Below, piece by piece: positions 1 to 10,812 of a stretch of 64,000 nucleotides of DNA. The notes beneath the pieces are model-generated. The model had not been told where the DNA came from and did no database searches. It saw only the letters and a list, made by a program, of their open reading frames with translations. How positions within the stretch are numbered: the stretch's first letter is position 1; each line of letters begins with the position of its first letter. The DNA comes from Anthonomus grandis grandis (lineage: Eukaryota > Arthropoda > Insecta > Coleoptera > Curculionidae). The stretch covers positions 16,297,052-16,361,051 of the forward strand of contig NC_065560.1 of assembly GCF_022605725.1 (NCBI RefSeq). The letters run 5' to 3'. Position numbers and translations under genes: made by a program.

Positions 1-413
1 TAGTTACGTTTTTGCCTCTCCTGCAACATAACATTACTAGCCTCGGCGTTTGATTGAGTAAGTGGTGGCTGTTGAGGCTTGCTAGTGGAAGCCAATGACA
101 TCTTAGATCAGGTAACCTCCACCTGTAATGCATCCAACTTTGTCCTGACTCTTTCAAGTTTATCCAGTACAACAGGCAGTTTAGATATTTCAGTCTTCAG
201 CACTCCAACATCCCTTTCAAGTACTCCTACACGATCGATCAGTCCCAGCAGCTGCTTGACGCTGCCCAAGCATTCTTTGCAGTAGAAGGGCATAGATCTC
301 TTGCTTAACGCCACTGCCCTGATTTCAGTAACACTTAAATCACTACAGCTTTGACAAACCATGCTTCTACAATGGTCGCAAGAGTAGAAATATTTAGCGT
401 CGAAAATACCCAA
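1..413 (-). pseudogene. LINE ORF1 fragment with PHD-like zinc cluster
   Basis: Minus-strand frame of about 101 codons from 413, with a Cys/His cluster near residues 13-48 (CDHC, CQSC, then FYCKEC) followed by a heptad-rich segment (DRVGVLERDVGVLKTEISKL) that looks like a coiled coil. PHD-like finger plus coiled coil is the usual N-terminal part of ORF1 in CR1/jockey-type insect LINEs, which binds the element RNA. The frame meets a TGA at 108-110, but the same frame then stays open to the window edge (MSLASTSKPQQPPLTQ onwards, ending in an ERQKRN motif common in such ORF1 proteins). I therefore read one gene with a single nonsense mutation, cut by the window. Family assignment is inference; a cellular PHD protein is less likely. 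Confidence 0.65.
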
Positions 414-1499
414 TTTTTGAGTATTATGAATTGATATATGAATTGAATGATATTCTCACTCGTTCATCTCATCATTCGACTCATATTCATTTATAATAGA
501 TATTTTTTTAAAGAATCAATCGAAAATAGTTTTTAGTCTTTGAGATCTTGCGCCTAGGCAAGCGCTTATTTTTCTAAGCTTATGAAGCCTCTTAAGTGTT
601 GATTTTTTTGAGCTCAGATGAGTTGAAGTTTTTTTTGTTACAGCTTTATGTTTACAGTTTTTTGTTATAACTATCAATATTAAAGGATAATCAGGACACT
701 TTCACGACTCGATTTTTTTTCTTTCTTAACATATATTTTTCCACTAGCAGCAAAAAGTCTTTTATCCTTTTTTTTATTTTCTGGCTTTTTTAAAAAGATA
801 TTGGTTCTGCTTTGTAAGGTCAACATTAAAATAGATATTTTTACTTTCTCCCGCTATCCCACATTTTCTAGTTTAAGGTCCTTTAAGTTCAATTAAGCCC
901 TTTTAGTATTTCCCTTTGTTCAGAGTAGTTTAATTTATTCTTCTTCATCTCCACTTTTTGCTTTAGTCGCGAGTTCTTATCTTTAGTTTACTTAGAACAT
1001 CTTCTATTGCCCTTTTTTGATCGTCAAAAACGTCAGATATGTTCTGCACTGACTTCTTTATTTCTCGCATATCTTCCTTAAGTGTTATCCTCGGAGCACC
1101 TTTTCTTTATCCTCTATTTTATTTATTTCTTGTTTTTTTATGTCTTATTGATATTGAATGATCGATGCGAAGAGAAACGGCTAATTATATATAATTATAT
1201 AAGGAATTTGTTTGATTGTCCTAGAGTGTCATAAAAGAGCCTCATGTAGAGCTGCGTAAAGTTTACGATTTATTTTTTAAAGATTTTAGGTCATTAAGAA
1301 GTCTTGAGCAAGATGTCGAGCATTAAGACAATAGTTTGTATGCTTGTAAATAAAAATTGAATTTGTAATTCGCTAACCTTTCACGCATTTCCAAAGATGT
1401 GCCCGCTTGTGTCACTGCGATACTTGCGGAATGAAGAGGCACAGGTGATATTTGCTACCTTGCCAATATCAATAAAATACATTAAATTTAAATCCATTT
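414..1499. other. AT-rich stretch, no gene seen
   Basis: Stop-rich in all frames, with many T and A runs. No inverted repeats, duplications or protein motifs were recognised. Confidence 0.5.
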
Positions 1500-1834
1500 T
1501 TGGATAAGGCAAGATTAATTCGCGTTAGTAGTCACTTACAAAAGACCAAACTTTTTATAAAACGGAAACGTTCACTTCCTTTGTATTACAAAAATCCTTT
1601 AACTACCTTAATTTTAAGACGTGAACACATAAAACTGTTGAATTGTGGGCGGAAAGAGTTTTTATATTGTTTTTGTCAATGTTTTTGGCCCAAATGCCTG
1701 AAGAATTTTGTAGAAAACCCCTTAATTGCTCCTTCTGAACCGGATTAAACTACAGTTGCCGAAAATCGCCTTTGTAAATATCAGTGTCTTGAGGCTATAA
1801 TACAGTATTTTTGGAAGCGCTGGTATTAAAAGTA
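1500..1834 (+). pseudogene. BEL/Pao polyprotein relic (integrase region), left part
   Basis: The frame from 1500 reads LIRVSSHLQKTK then EHIKLLN and FWPK. This aligns by eye with the integrase zinc-binding region of the BEL element at 53.7-60.2 kb (LIRVGGRLQQ, EHIKLLHAG, FWPI). After a stop, 1756-1830 reads VAENRLCKYQ and QYFWKRWY, matching the far C-terminal part of the same polyprotein (VAENRLSKYQ, QHFWSRWV). The integrase catalytic core between them is therefore deleted. The relic is broken at 1833-1834 by a Tc1/mariner-type element and seems to resume after 4575. Non-functional. The similarity was judged by eye. Confidence 0.6.
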
Positions 1835-2493
1835 TGCAGGGTGTGCCAACAAGGTGTACGGCTAAGATAGTGCCTTAACTATACGAGGTAGAGCAAAAAG
1901 TTCTATAGCAAAGTTGTAGGGTTGACAAAAACCTACGAACTAAAAATATTTTTATGTATACTGGGTGTGTCGCAAAAAAGTTACTATAAAATATGATTTT
2001 TTTTTAAATGGTACGCCCTGTATATTATGGTACTAAAATGTGAGGCAAAAAGAGTACTTTACTTTGGTATAACGTTTTTAAAATTTCCGTGCGGCGTTGC
2101 AACGTAATTAATTTTTCTATGTTATTTTTTGCCTTTTAGAGGGTTCGTTTAAAAAATCATAATTAACTTAAAATTTATTTTGCGCCTATGAAACTTATAC
2201 CACAGTTAGTCTACGGTACCTCCTCTAAGCTGACTATGATAATTTGTAATTTTTTAATACAGGGTGTTTTTAAAGAACTTTCAAACTTGCTGAAATTAAA
2301 TACGCAATATCTCAAATTTTTCAAATGGAACACCTTGTATATTTTTATCTAATTAAGTTTATCCCTCAAATACCTTCATTTTTTATTTAATATGTCCTAT
2401 AGCTAAACCAAGTACTTTTTGAGATATTTTAACTTTTCTGTAAAATACTATGCATAAGACGGGTATTCTTTAAGTTTTGATCAAGATTGCTTA
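1835..2493 (+). repeat. Left terminal inverted repeat of element 1
   Basis: Pairs with 3914-4572 along its whole length. The inner boundary is where the match to the other arm stops, just after a shared TTGATCAAGATTGCTTA. Confidence 0.85.
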
Positions 2494-2649
2494 AAAACAT
2501 TGGTTTAAATGTCAAATAATAATTGTCAGATTATTAGTTTTATGACAGCAGTAGACAAGATCAATGTTTTTTCTTCAAAAACCATTTTAGAAATTATCAG
2601 TGAATTAGTTAAACGATTTTTAATTTTTATTGTTCATTTTGTAATCAAT

Positions 2650-3707
2650 ATGAATTTTCCACGTGAGGAATTTGTTGATATGATATATGCCCTTGGAGCT
2701 GCTGAAAGAAATAGCCTTTTGGCATCTAGAATTTATATGCAACTTTATCCTGAAAGGAGACATCCCCAAGCACAAGTGTTTCAAAAACTAAAAGAAAGAT
2801 TTGAGAGAACAGGAAGTGTAATTTATGAAAAACATGAACGGGTGAAGCCAGTTACAAATGAGAAAAACAGTATGACAGTAGCTGTAAGTGTCGTTGAAGA
2901 TCGTAATAAAAGCGTTAGGCAGCTTGCTAAATAATTACCCTTTAGTGCAACATCAATATCTCGCATGCTTCGAAGCGAAAAATTCCATCCTTACCAATTT
3001 CAATTGTTGCAGGAATTACTTCCGCAGGATTATGCAACAAGAATGGCTTTCTGTCAGTGGGCGCAAAATAAGATTCGTCAGCCTGAATTTTTAAATTTTG
3101 TGCTTTTTTCGGATGAAGCTACATTCCATAATAATGGCAGTGTTAATAAACATAATTTTCACTATTACGACACCAGCAATCCATTTTTCACCCGAGAAAT
3201 TCATCATCAACATAGATGGTCGCTTAATGTTTGGGCAGTAATAATAGGACATTACGTTATTGGACTGCACTTTTTTATTGGACATCTTACAGGTGAAATG
3301 TATTTAAACTTTTTACAAAACGATTTTAATGTCCTTCTACAAACGTTGCCTGACCATGTTTGAGATAGGATTTGGTTTCAGCATGACGGCGCTCCAGCTC
3401 ATTATAGCCATGCTGTTAGAAATTTTTTAAATGAGCATTTTGATGGCCGGTGGATAGGGAGAGGTGGGCCGGTCCCTTGGCCCGCAAGGTCCCCAGATTT
3501 GACCAAACTGAATTTTTTCTTGTGGGGATATGTGAAGGAAAAGTCTATCAAACAACTCCTACTACAAGTGAAAATATGAAAAATAAAATTCGGGAGATTT
3601 TTCAAACAGTCACGCCAATTATGTTGGTAAAGGTTAATGACTCATTCTCAAAAAGGGTAAACGCTTGCGTACAAAATTTAGGAGGTCATATTGAACAGAA
3701 TTTATAA
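2650..3707 (+). pseudogene. Tc1/mariner-type transposase of element 1, third acidic residue lost
   Basis: Start chosen at the ATG at 2650 (MNFPREEFVDMIYALG), where family-like N-terminal helix-turn-helix sequence begins. The frame can be opened upstream to 2509. It runs to about 3540 with in-frame stops TAA at 2932-2934 and TGA at 3361-3363, then needs a one-base shift to continue (KVYQTTPTTSENM) to the stop at 3707. Catalytic motifs visible: first Asp in LFSDEATFHN (about 3110) and second Asp in FQHDGAPAHY (3385-3387). The third is in LTKLNFFLWG, where the expected Asp codon is AAT, Asn (3511-3513). Spacing from second to third position is 41 residues. Two stops, a frameshift and a missing catalytic Asp make it inactive. 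Confidence 0.8.
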
Positions 3708-3913
3708 TAATTGTAATTGATCTTTAAAAATTGAAATTAGTGTAACGATGTACATTTATGCAAAAATACGTAAGTACCTACCTAGTATGTAATTTAATTT
3801 TGCTGTTTTTTTAGCAGTTTAGGTGAATAATTGTGTTGGTTAATTTTTCAAGTATGTAATAATAATAATAATTGTAGCAAAAGTAATAATTCTAATTCTT
3901 CAATAATTTTTTC

Positions 3914-4572
3914 TAAGCAATCTTGATCAAAACTTAAAGAATACCCGTTTTATGCATAGTATTTTACAGAAAAGTTAAAATATCTCAAAAAGTACTTGGT
4001 TTAGCTATAGGATATATAAAACAAAAAATGAAGGTATTTGAGAAATAAACTTAATTAGATAAAAATATACAGGGTGTTTCATTTGAAAAGTTTGAGATAT
4101 TGTGTATTTAATTTGAGCAAGTTTGAAAGTTCTTTAAAAACACCCTGTATTAAAAAATTACAAATTATCATAGTCAGCCTAAAGGAAGTACCCTAGACTA
4201 ACTGTGGTACAAGTTTCATAGACGCAAAATAAATTTTAAGTTAATTATGATTTTTTAAACGAACCCTCTAAAAAACAAAAAATAACATAAAAAAATTAAT
4301 TACGTTGCAACGCCGCACGGAAATTTTAAAAACGTTATACCAAAGTAAAGTACTCTTTTTGCCTCACATTTTAGTATCATAATATACAGAGCGTACCATT
4401 TAAAAAAAAGTCATATTTAATAGTAACTTTTTTGTGACACACCCGGTATACATAAAAATATTTTTAGTTCGTAGGTTTTTGTCAACCCTACAACTTTGCT
4501 GTAGAACTTTTTGCTCTACCTCGTATAGTTACGGCGCTATCTTAGCCGTACACCTTGTTGGCACACCCTGTA
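3914..4572 (-). repeat. Right terminal inverted repeat of element 1
   Basis: Reverse complement of 1835-2493 with scattered substitutions and short indels. Confidence 0.85.
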
Positions 4573-4574
4573 TA

Positions 4575-4625
4575 TCCGAATTGTGCAAATGTTTCAAGTA
4601 GAGGAAATCTTACTCAAACCTGTTA
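4575..4625 (+). pseudogene. Probable continuation of the split BEL/Pao relic
   Basis: Directly after the TA duplication one frame reads SELCKCFK, a TAG, then RK. This resembles the BEL C-terminal motif ELQxRTKWRK, with the Trp codon turned into TAG. It continues the relic that stops at 1834. The match is short, so confidence is modest. Confidence 0.4.
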
Positions 4626-5305
4626 TCGATTGGCATTTTAGTAATAGTAAGCAAAGATAATGTTTGTTCATAAAAAGCAGGTCGATTGATCGAATTTCAT
4701 CTTAATCGAGACAACATAACGCGTGTAAGATATAAGTGTAAGATGTGCTGATGGAGACTCTTAACGCTCTATTATATATTAGTTGAAATAATAACTTGCT
4801 AATTTATAAATTTTAATATATATAGCTTTATGAGTTATTATTTTGCAATTAGTTATTTTAAGGCGGGAATTGTTCATCATATTTGTTTTATTTATAGAAA
4901 TTCTTTAGTTTACAACGTTACGACGTTGCTTTAACCCGCGTACTCGAGTCGCAGAGCGCCGAGTAAAATAAGTAGTCTACTTTTTTTGTTAAGCTAATCC
5001 CATTTTCCATCCATTGTCAATTACTGCATATAGTAATTTAAAATATGAGTGTCATCTAGTCTGATGGTTAAACTACATAGCTGATGAATATGTTCTACAC
5101 CGACCCCATTCTCTCATAAAACAAAAGTAATCGTATTAAAAAAATTGGTTTCGCAAATGTCGGCCTTTTATACCATTTTGATATAATAAATAAAATTAAA
5201 TGTTTCTTCTAACAACATTATTTTGTTAATTCCAAATGTAATGTTAAGTTTAGTTATTAAAGGGAACAAATTTATTGTAAAGAAATCTTGGCTCTCCGTA
5301 TAGAT
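4626..5305. other. No gene seen
   Basis: AT-rich and stop-rich. No element ends or protein motifs recognised. Confidence 0.4.
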
Positions 5306-5500
5306 TAGTCGCCATGGCTCGGCATCATTCCTCCCGGAGCCATTTCGGGAATTGCATGGCAAAAACCGTCGGGATAATACGATGGAGCCGCCGTTCGTTT
5401 TATGGGATTGCAGCAGCAGCAACGGCAGCCTTCGGGAAATTGCATCGCCGGATCACGCTCCACTGATGGAGACGGGTTTTCATCTCTCCTTCTTTTCCTT
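5306..5500. other. GC-rich island with competing short open frames
   Basis: About 180 bases are clearly richer in G+C than the surroundings. On the minus strand a frame of about 60 codons (RRRDENPSPSVERDPAMQFP to MMPSHGD) ends in TAA at about 5308. On the plus strand a 52-codon frame starts at a well-placed GCCATGG near 5312. Neither is recognised. It could be an old exon, a promoter-proximal segment or a repeat fragment; no splice signals support an exon. Confidence 0.3.
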
Positions 5501-8500
5501 CTTTTTTGTTAAATGCTCTCTCTGCCGCTAGTTCGATTTTTTGCGATATTGCATTCTTTTTAAGCAACCGACGCGACGGTCGGCCTTACTTTTTTATTTA
5601 TTTTTTATGCTGGTCCCACTATAGGGGTACTGGATATCGAGATTAACCCTTTATATAAATTTTTCATTCGCTGGCTCATAGTGGAATGACTAAAACTGAT
5701 AATATATCTAATTTCATGTTTTATTAATTACAAAAAAATACTTTAATAAAAGAGTCTAGAAGAATAGTTATGGTCTTAGTTATTTATAATTAAATTTAAG
5801 AATAGTACAAAAGGTGAACTGAATGACTGAAGAAATAATATTTAATAATATTATTTCTTATTAATATATTTATACAATAGAAAATTACAAAAATATTGAA
5901 AGTAGTTGCTTCTAATTGTTAGATATAAAAACCAAAAACAAAATAAATTTTAAAATGCAGGATAAAGAAATTGCAGTGATAAAAATGTGTGTAAATGAAC
6001 CAATTAAACGTGATCCCTAATCTTTGTTTTTTGCTCTTTCTTTCCCTAAAGAAGCCAATAAGCAAAAACACGTCAAGCAACTAATATTGGATGCACGTGT
6101 TGCATCGTTAAAAAGGTAATTTAAATCTTGTATAATTCAATATGGCTCCCACTAGAAAAAAAAGAAGTTGATTAGGTTCGCTAAAAGACAACAAGTATTA
6201 TCATAAATTATAAAGCACCCTGATATAGGCTTAAAAGTCGCCATGCAAAAGTGTGATTTATTTTGCTCTATCAAAAAAGATCAAAGAGATATTTTGAATT
6301 TTCGGTTCTTTAATTTAATGCTTTGCTACTTATATAGGCCCTGAACTTATTTTTGACATGATAAGAACGTCGGTATCTGGCAGTTTCGAAAGTGAACTAG
6401 AAAAACTCATGAAAATCACTGGAAAATCACTCAGCAATCCTACTACACGAAATCTGCCACACAATATGCCAAAGAATACTCAACTGGGGGAGTAAACAGA
6501 TTCTGCTGCACTTCACAGGTCATGCATTATCAACCCTTTCGGCCAAGAGAGTGATAAACCATAAATTCCTCAAATGTCACACCTGGTTTTGGTTGGATTT
6601 AGCGCAGTATTCGTGTAGTTTCCATAATAAGAAGACAGTCATTTAAAACTATAAACTTGCGCTTTACTGCAGTGGCTTTTCAATTTCTTAAATGGCTCAA
6701 CCCAGAATGTTTGGTCAGTCAATAAGCTAGCAGGAACAAATAAAAATAGCTATCCTAGTCTCTTTTGTAGCTAAATACTAATTTGGCCAAATACCGATTA
6801 CTGTTGTATTCATGCGTTATACCATTCCATTTAGTTGTCAGTGTAATGTCGTTTTCTTAATTCCGCACATCTTACAGATATACATCTTACAGAATACATT
6901 CTATTACTAAAGCATCAGTGACAGTGGAGGCTTTCTGATTTGATAGAGGCTATGCCTATATCCATTTGCTAAATTTGTCTTAAATTTCTTGTCCTCAATT
7001 TTTTGCTTGTGCAGGAAACAGACCGACAATATCAGTAGCTTCTGTTTTCTCTGCACCCTATCCTGCACCAGTCCTTTACATCGGCCTTGCTATTGACCCA
7101 GTGAAAATAATAAAATTTTTCTTATTTTTTCCAGGGCACTTGTTACTATAATATGTTACAATTCCAAAATCCGATTCATGCATAACGAATTGCCCGCTTT
7201 CCTATCTTCCCTTGTGGTCAACTTTTTTCTGGAGTGAGAGTCTATCATGAGTCTCATGATGCCCAAAAGTGAACTTTAAATTGGGATAATACTTGGCAAC
7301 TTTTTCCCAAGTTTATTTTTTCTCTCACTTTATCTAATTTATATCTATCATCCTCTTAGCCCTTTATAAAACTCGTATTTTGCAAAATATCATTGACGAT
7401 GGTGGTTCTCATGTCAACAAATGAAAACTTTTTGCATCGACCCACTGACAATTAATTGTTGCAGTCCTCTATACAGGAACTTTTTAATATGAAATCTTGA
7501 TTTCCATGGACTTTCATAGTCAAACTCTAGTTTTTCTACCACAATAACGTCATGAAGGTACAGACAAAAGAGCCAAGAATATTGCAAAGTCCGTATGGCA
7601 TCAAATTAAATTACTATTATCAAGCATATCCCCATGAAAGCCATTTTTTAACTCAACTCAAATTGCTAGTATCCAATTTTCAGGTTTTCAACAAGGAGGA
7701 TCTGCGACCTAGCCGGGATATCCCAAATCTAATCAATGAAATAGAATAGTTGTCCTTTTTGGTAAAGGTATTAAGCTGCTGATAAGTAACGCGCAATTTG
7801 GTTGTGCAGCTTTTGGCCAAGTGGCCTACCAATGGCTAGCTAGCTGCTAGATGGCACCAGCATTTTCCGTATTGGTTTTGTGCTGGATTATGTCTTCCCT
7901 TTCTTCCAAGTATCAAAAACATTTTGATATCTATGGACCAGATGCTTCAGTCTCTTTTATGGTTTGACCTTAGACCCGTACCTGACGGCGATACTGTAAC
8001 ATGTCAATGTTACGTTAGAATAATTTAATATAATTATAACAATTATATCCGATATTCGAATATTCGATTTTACTCACAAAATGGCAAAACTTAAAAAATC
8101 GATAATACCATTCCCTTGCCCAGAGTATGCATAGATGGCATTATAGACTGGCGATTTAACAATAGTTTTAGGCAACCATCTACGCATAGTGTTTAAGGCC
8201 TTTACTTCTATTGTACTACTTCTATTATTAAGATAACTATGTATTTTGTTACTTAAAGAAGTTTTGATTTACCTTTAGATTAATTTTGTATTATATATCG
8301 ATAGTATCGTAATAGATATTTTGTTTTCTTCAATTTACAGGAACTTACTTGGAATATTATGCCATTCAACGTTATTTTATAATTTTCGTTACCAATATTA
8401 TTTGTAATTTTTAAGTAACTAAATTCAATACAAGGAAAAGCATCGATTTCCACTAACTTCAATTTTGATACAAAAATAAAACAATAGACCCATAATGAAT
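5501..8500. other. Mostly non-coding; possible unrecognised relics
   Basis: Three kilobases of stop-rich, AT-rich sequence. Short open stretches near 6360-6490 and 7552-7749 (65 codons, QSPYGIKLNYYYQ, ending NKEDLRPSRDIPNLINEIE) could be decayed element coding, but I cannot assign a family. No inverted repeats or duplications were found. Confidence 0.35.
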
Positions 8501-8504
8501 TCTT

Positions 8505-8650
8505 AATTATGTGTATTGCCACCTCTAGCTGCAATGACCGCTTGAAGTCTTCGCAGCATTCCTCGTATCAAATTATGAAAACTTTCCTGCGGATGTATTC
8601 TCACTCCTCACGAGCAGCATGTTCCATGATAAAGCATAAACATAGTTTTT
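8505..8650 (-). pseudogene. Tc1-like transposase C-terminal relic
   Basis: The minus strand reads PQESFHNLIRGMLRRLQ then AVIAARGGNTHN and a TAA. This is the characteristic C-terminal end of Tc1-family transposases (usually ending RGGNTHY). Immediately upstream, EHAAREE, a TGA and EYI continue the alignment, with TGA in place of Trp and a one-base frame change. The catalytic domain is gone. A different Tc1 lineage from the five Tc1/mariner-type elements in this window. Confidence 0.7.
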
Positions 8651-8789
8651 GTCCAGTTCTGCTTTTTATACGAGAAAAGATATTATAACTGTTTTAACTG
8701 ATATTTATTTTTATTTAAATTTTCTTGACATAATAATTAGTGGTGCGATAATTTTGTCCAGGAGTTTATTTTGTGCCGGCCTTATTTTT

Positions 8790-9581
8790 CAGCTTCTTTT
8801 TAAATTAAGAAGGTGTCATCCATAGGCAAGCTATTCGGCTGCTCTATATTCATGCAGTAATTTAATCTGCTCTATTCGTGCTCTATTAAAGCACTGTTAA
8901 ATCTGCTCTATTTAAGATCTATTCAATCAGATATTTAATCTGCCACTGCTATATGCTGCCTATTGTTATAAACTGAACTCACTGAGGCTGACTTCGAGTT
9001 ACCTAGAGGTACAAAGGGAGAAATCGACATCGACATCGAATACTAAGTAGGTTCCAAACCACCAGGAAAAGGTATCAATAACCTGTGATATCTCTTATTT
9101 TATGCAAACTTATTTATTCCCACTGTCCCTATACATAGGGTTATGTTGGTAGGTTAGTAAGTTCACCTTGTAAATCGTTTGTGGCGCCCAATGAACTATC
9201 TTTTTAGACCCACGTCCTACCAATACAACCTTGCCATATAGGGGGCCAACCGTAAGCCGCCCAAGCCAACGGGCCTTAGCATAACCGAATATTTATATGG
9301 TGTAACCAAAGGTTACATCATAATACAACTCCTATTAATTCTTTCGGAGCGGCTTTCCGGCTACACTTAGTTGCTATTAGCAGTGTCCTGATTCCTGTGT
9401 TCCTTGATTGACGTTTCATAGGGGTACTCCTTACCACACGTATTAACATAACACCGTAACATAAGGGTCTTGTTTTTCTTACCAATATCCCTCGACCAAC
9501 AGCCTCGTCAATCATCTCTGTGGTTTTGCTATAAACGCGGCCGTTCAAAATAAAAGAAAAAAAAATCTTCTGAAGTACTAC
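8790..9581. other. No gene seen; small hairpin at 9301
   Basis: Contains short CTGCTCTATT-like repeats near 8830-8950, a CGACAT triplet repeat near 9028, and a perfect hairpin TGTAACCaaaGGTTACA at 9301-9317. A minus-strand open stretch at 9318-9548 is unrecognised. Confidence 0.35.
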
Positions 9582-10230
9582 TTAAACATTGTAACTCTTC
9601 TTACGATATGAAACAACCTTGCCATCGTCTATCCTAAGCACTCTCTGCACAGATCTTAATTCTAAGTCCTTGGTGTCCATTGTATCCGTCCCGATGATCA
9701 CCCCATACTCAATCTCAGCATCATCACAAGATGGCCAGATCTGGTGCTTCTCATGTGGTAAACGTGACCTGGTAATTTTAACATTTATATTTGCTTAATC
9801 TTCCGCCGCTGTTCGCAATTGCCATTTTGATTGCTGAACCTTAACTGTAGGTCTTATTATCTTGCACCTGTACATAATAAGAAGTACCTTTGGTAACAGG
9901 AGACCTGGGCGGTATTTAATAGGACTTGTTAAATACAGGTCGACGATCGTCCCTTCGCACCAAACTTTCTTAGTTTTCTGGGTTAACGGAATTAAAAAAG
10001 CGCCTTCTGAACAGTATCTGCTCATGTGACCTGCTTTGTTAAGTTTTCAGCTCTCTGACTTAAGGCTAATTTGATACGCGCATCAGCCTTACAGATTCAG
10101 TGTTGACACAAACTTCGTTCTTGTTGGCCACGTCTAAAAGTCTACTGCGCAGCTCATCTGAAAGTGTTAAAGTACAATCTTAGATTCTGTTTTGAATTTC
10201 TGAATACTGTCTAACATCAATAAAAGAATA
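9582..10230 (-). pseudogene. Unrecognised decayed coding region
   Basis: From about 10230 to 9582 the minus strand keeps long protein-like frames: TLSDELRSRLLDVANKNE near 10170, then SEGAFLIPLTQKTKKVW from about 10010, then KHQIWPSCDDAEIEYG and TDTMDTKDLELRSVQRVL, ending at TAA at 9582. Frames change at least twice and a TAA lies in frame near 9797. Composition is richer in G+C than its surroundings and the segments look like one protein of roughly 200 residues. I recognise no family. It could be a retroelement or captured gene product. Confidence 0.4.
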
Positions 10231-10812
10231 CACTTTATTAGTGAAGGTTTTGAAAAATTTCTTCTTTTAATTCTTTTTTCGAACCAGTCATAATCCCTGT
10301 ATATTATTTGAGAAAAAAGTGTAGTTTTCCTTATTCCTTAAACCGAGAGAATACAATAATTTAATTATGATAATCGTGTCAGTCCCATCAGTCCCAGTGG
10401 CGTTTGTTTTATCGAAGGACCACAGCTTATATAGTATCTTTGCTGTCTTTACGAAGTATATAGCCGTATTTACACTTACTTCTGCATTTTACCAGGTAAC
10501 TTTACGCACTCATACTACTACTAACAACGAGTCTAAACACAATGGATTAAGTACTTTAACCTATTGCATCCGTACACGACTAATGAACTCGTATTGCATT
10601 TTGGGGGGCAGAGGAATCAGTTTCATCCAACAGGGTTCAGAGCATACGATCATTTATCGCCTCTCATTGAGTCATTAAAAGTATATAAAGGGAGAAGCCC
10701 ATGTCTGGTATCAGGGGATTTAGGAAAAACTCTATGAGCAATATCTCACTAAGACCACGAATACGACTCGTGATTTGATAGATAAACAATTTTTTTCTCC
10801 GACAACAACTTA
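10231..10812. other. No recognised gene
   Basis: A 103-codon plus-strand frame at 10367-10678 (VPSVPVAFVLSKDHSLYS) is open but matches nothing I know and has no supporting context. Confidence 0.35.

Larger units (their letters stand above)
1835..4572 (+). mobile_element. Tc1/mariner-type element 1, 659-bp terminal inverted repeats
   Basis: Ends are TGCAGGGTGTGCC on the left and the complement of TACAGGGTGTGCC on the right, each flanked by TA (1833-1834, 4573-4574), the target duplication of the IS630/Tc1/mariner superfamily. The inverted repeats run 1835-2493 and 3914-4572, the same length on both sides with scattered mismatches. The single gene lies between them on the plus strand. Such long repeats are unusual compared with the tens of bases in many Tc1 elements. 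It sits inside a BEL/Pao relic, so it is the younger insertion. Confidence 0.85.

Noticed and set aside
5168..5422. 84-codon minus-strand frame over the GC-rich island.
   Set aside because: A neighbouring frame on the same strand is equally open and more protein-like, and the 3' half of this one is AT-rich noise.
9582..10230. Possible endogenous viral element.
   Set aside because: The residue pattern is suggestive only. I could not name any viral family from the sequence, so it is left as unrecognised coding.
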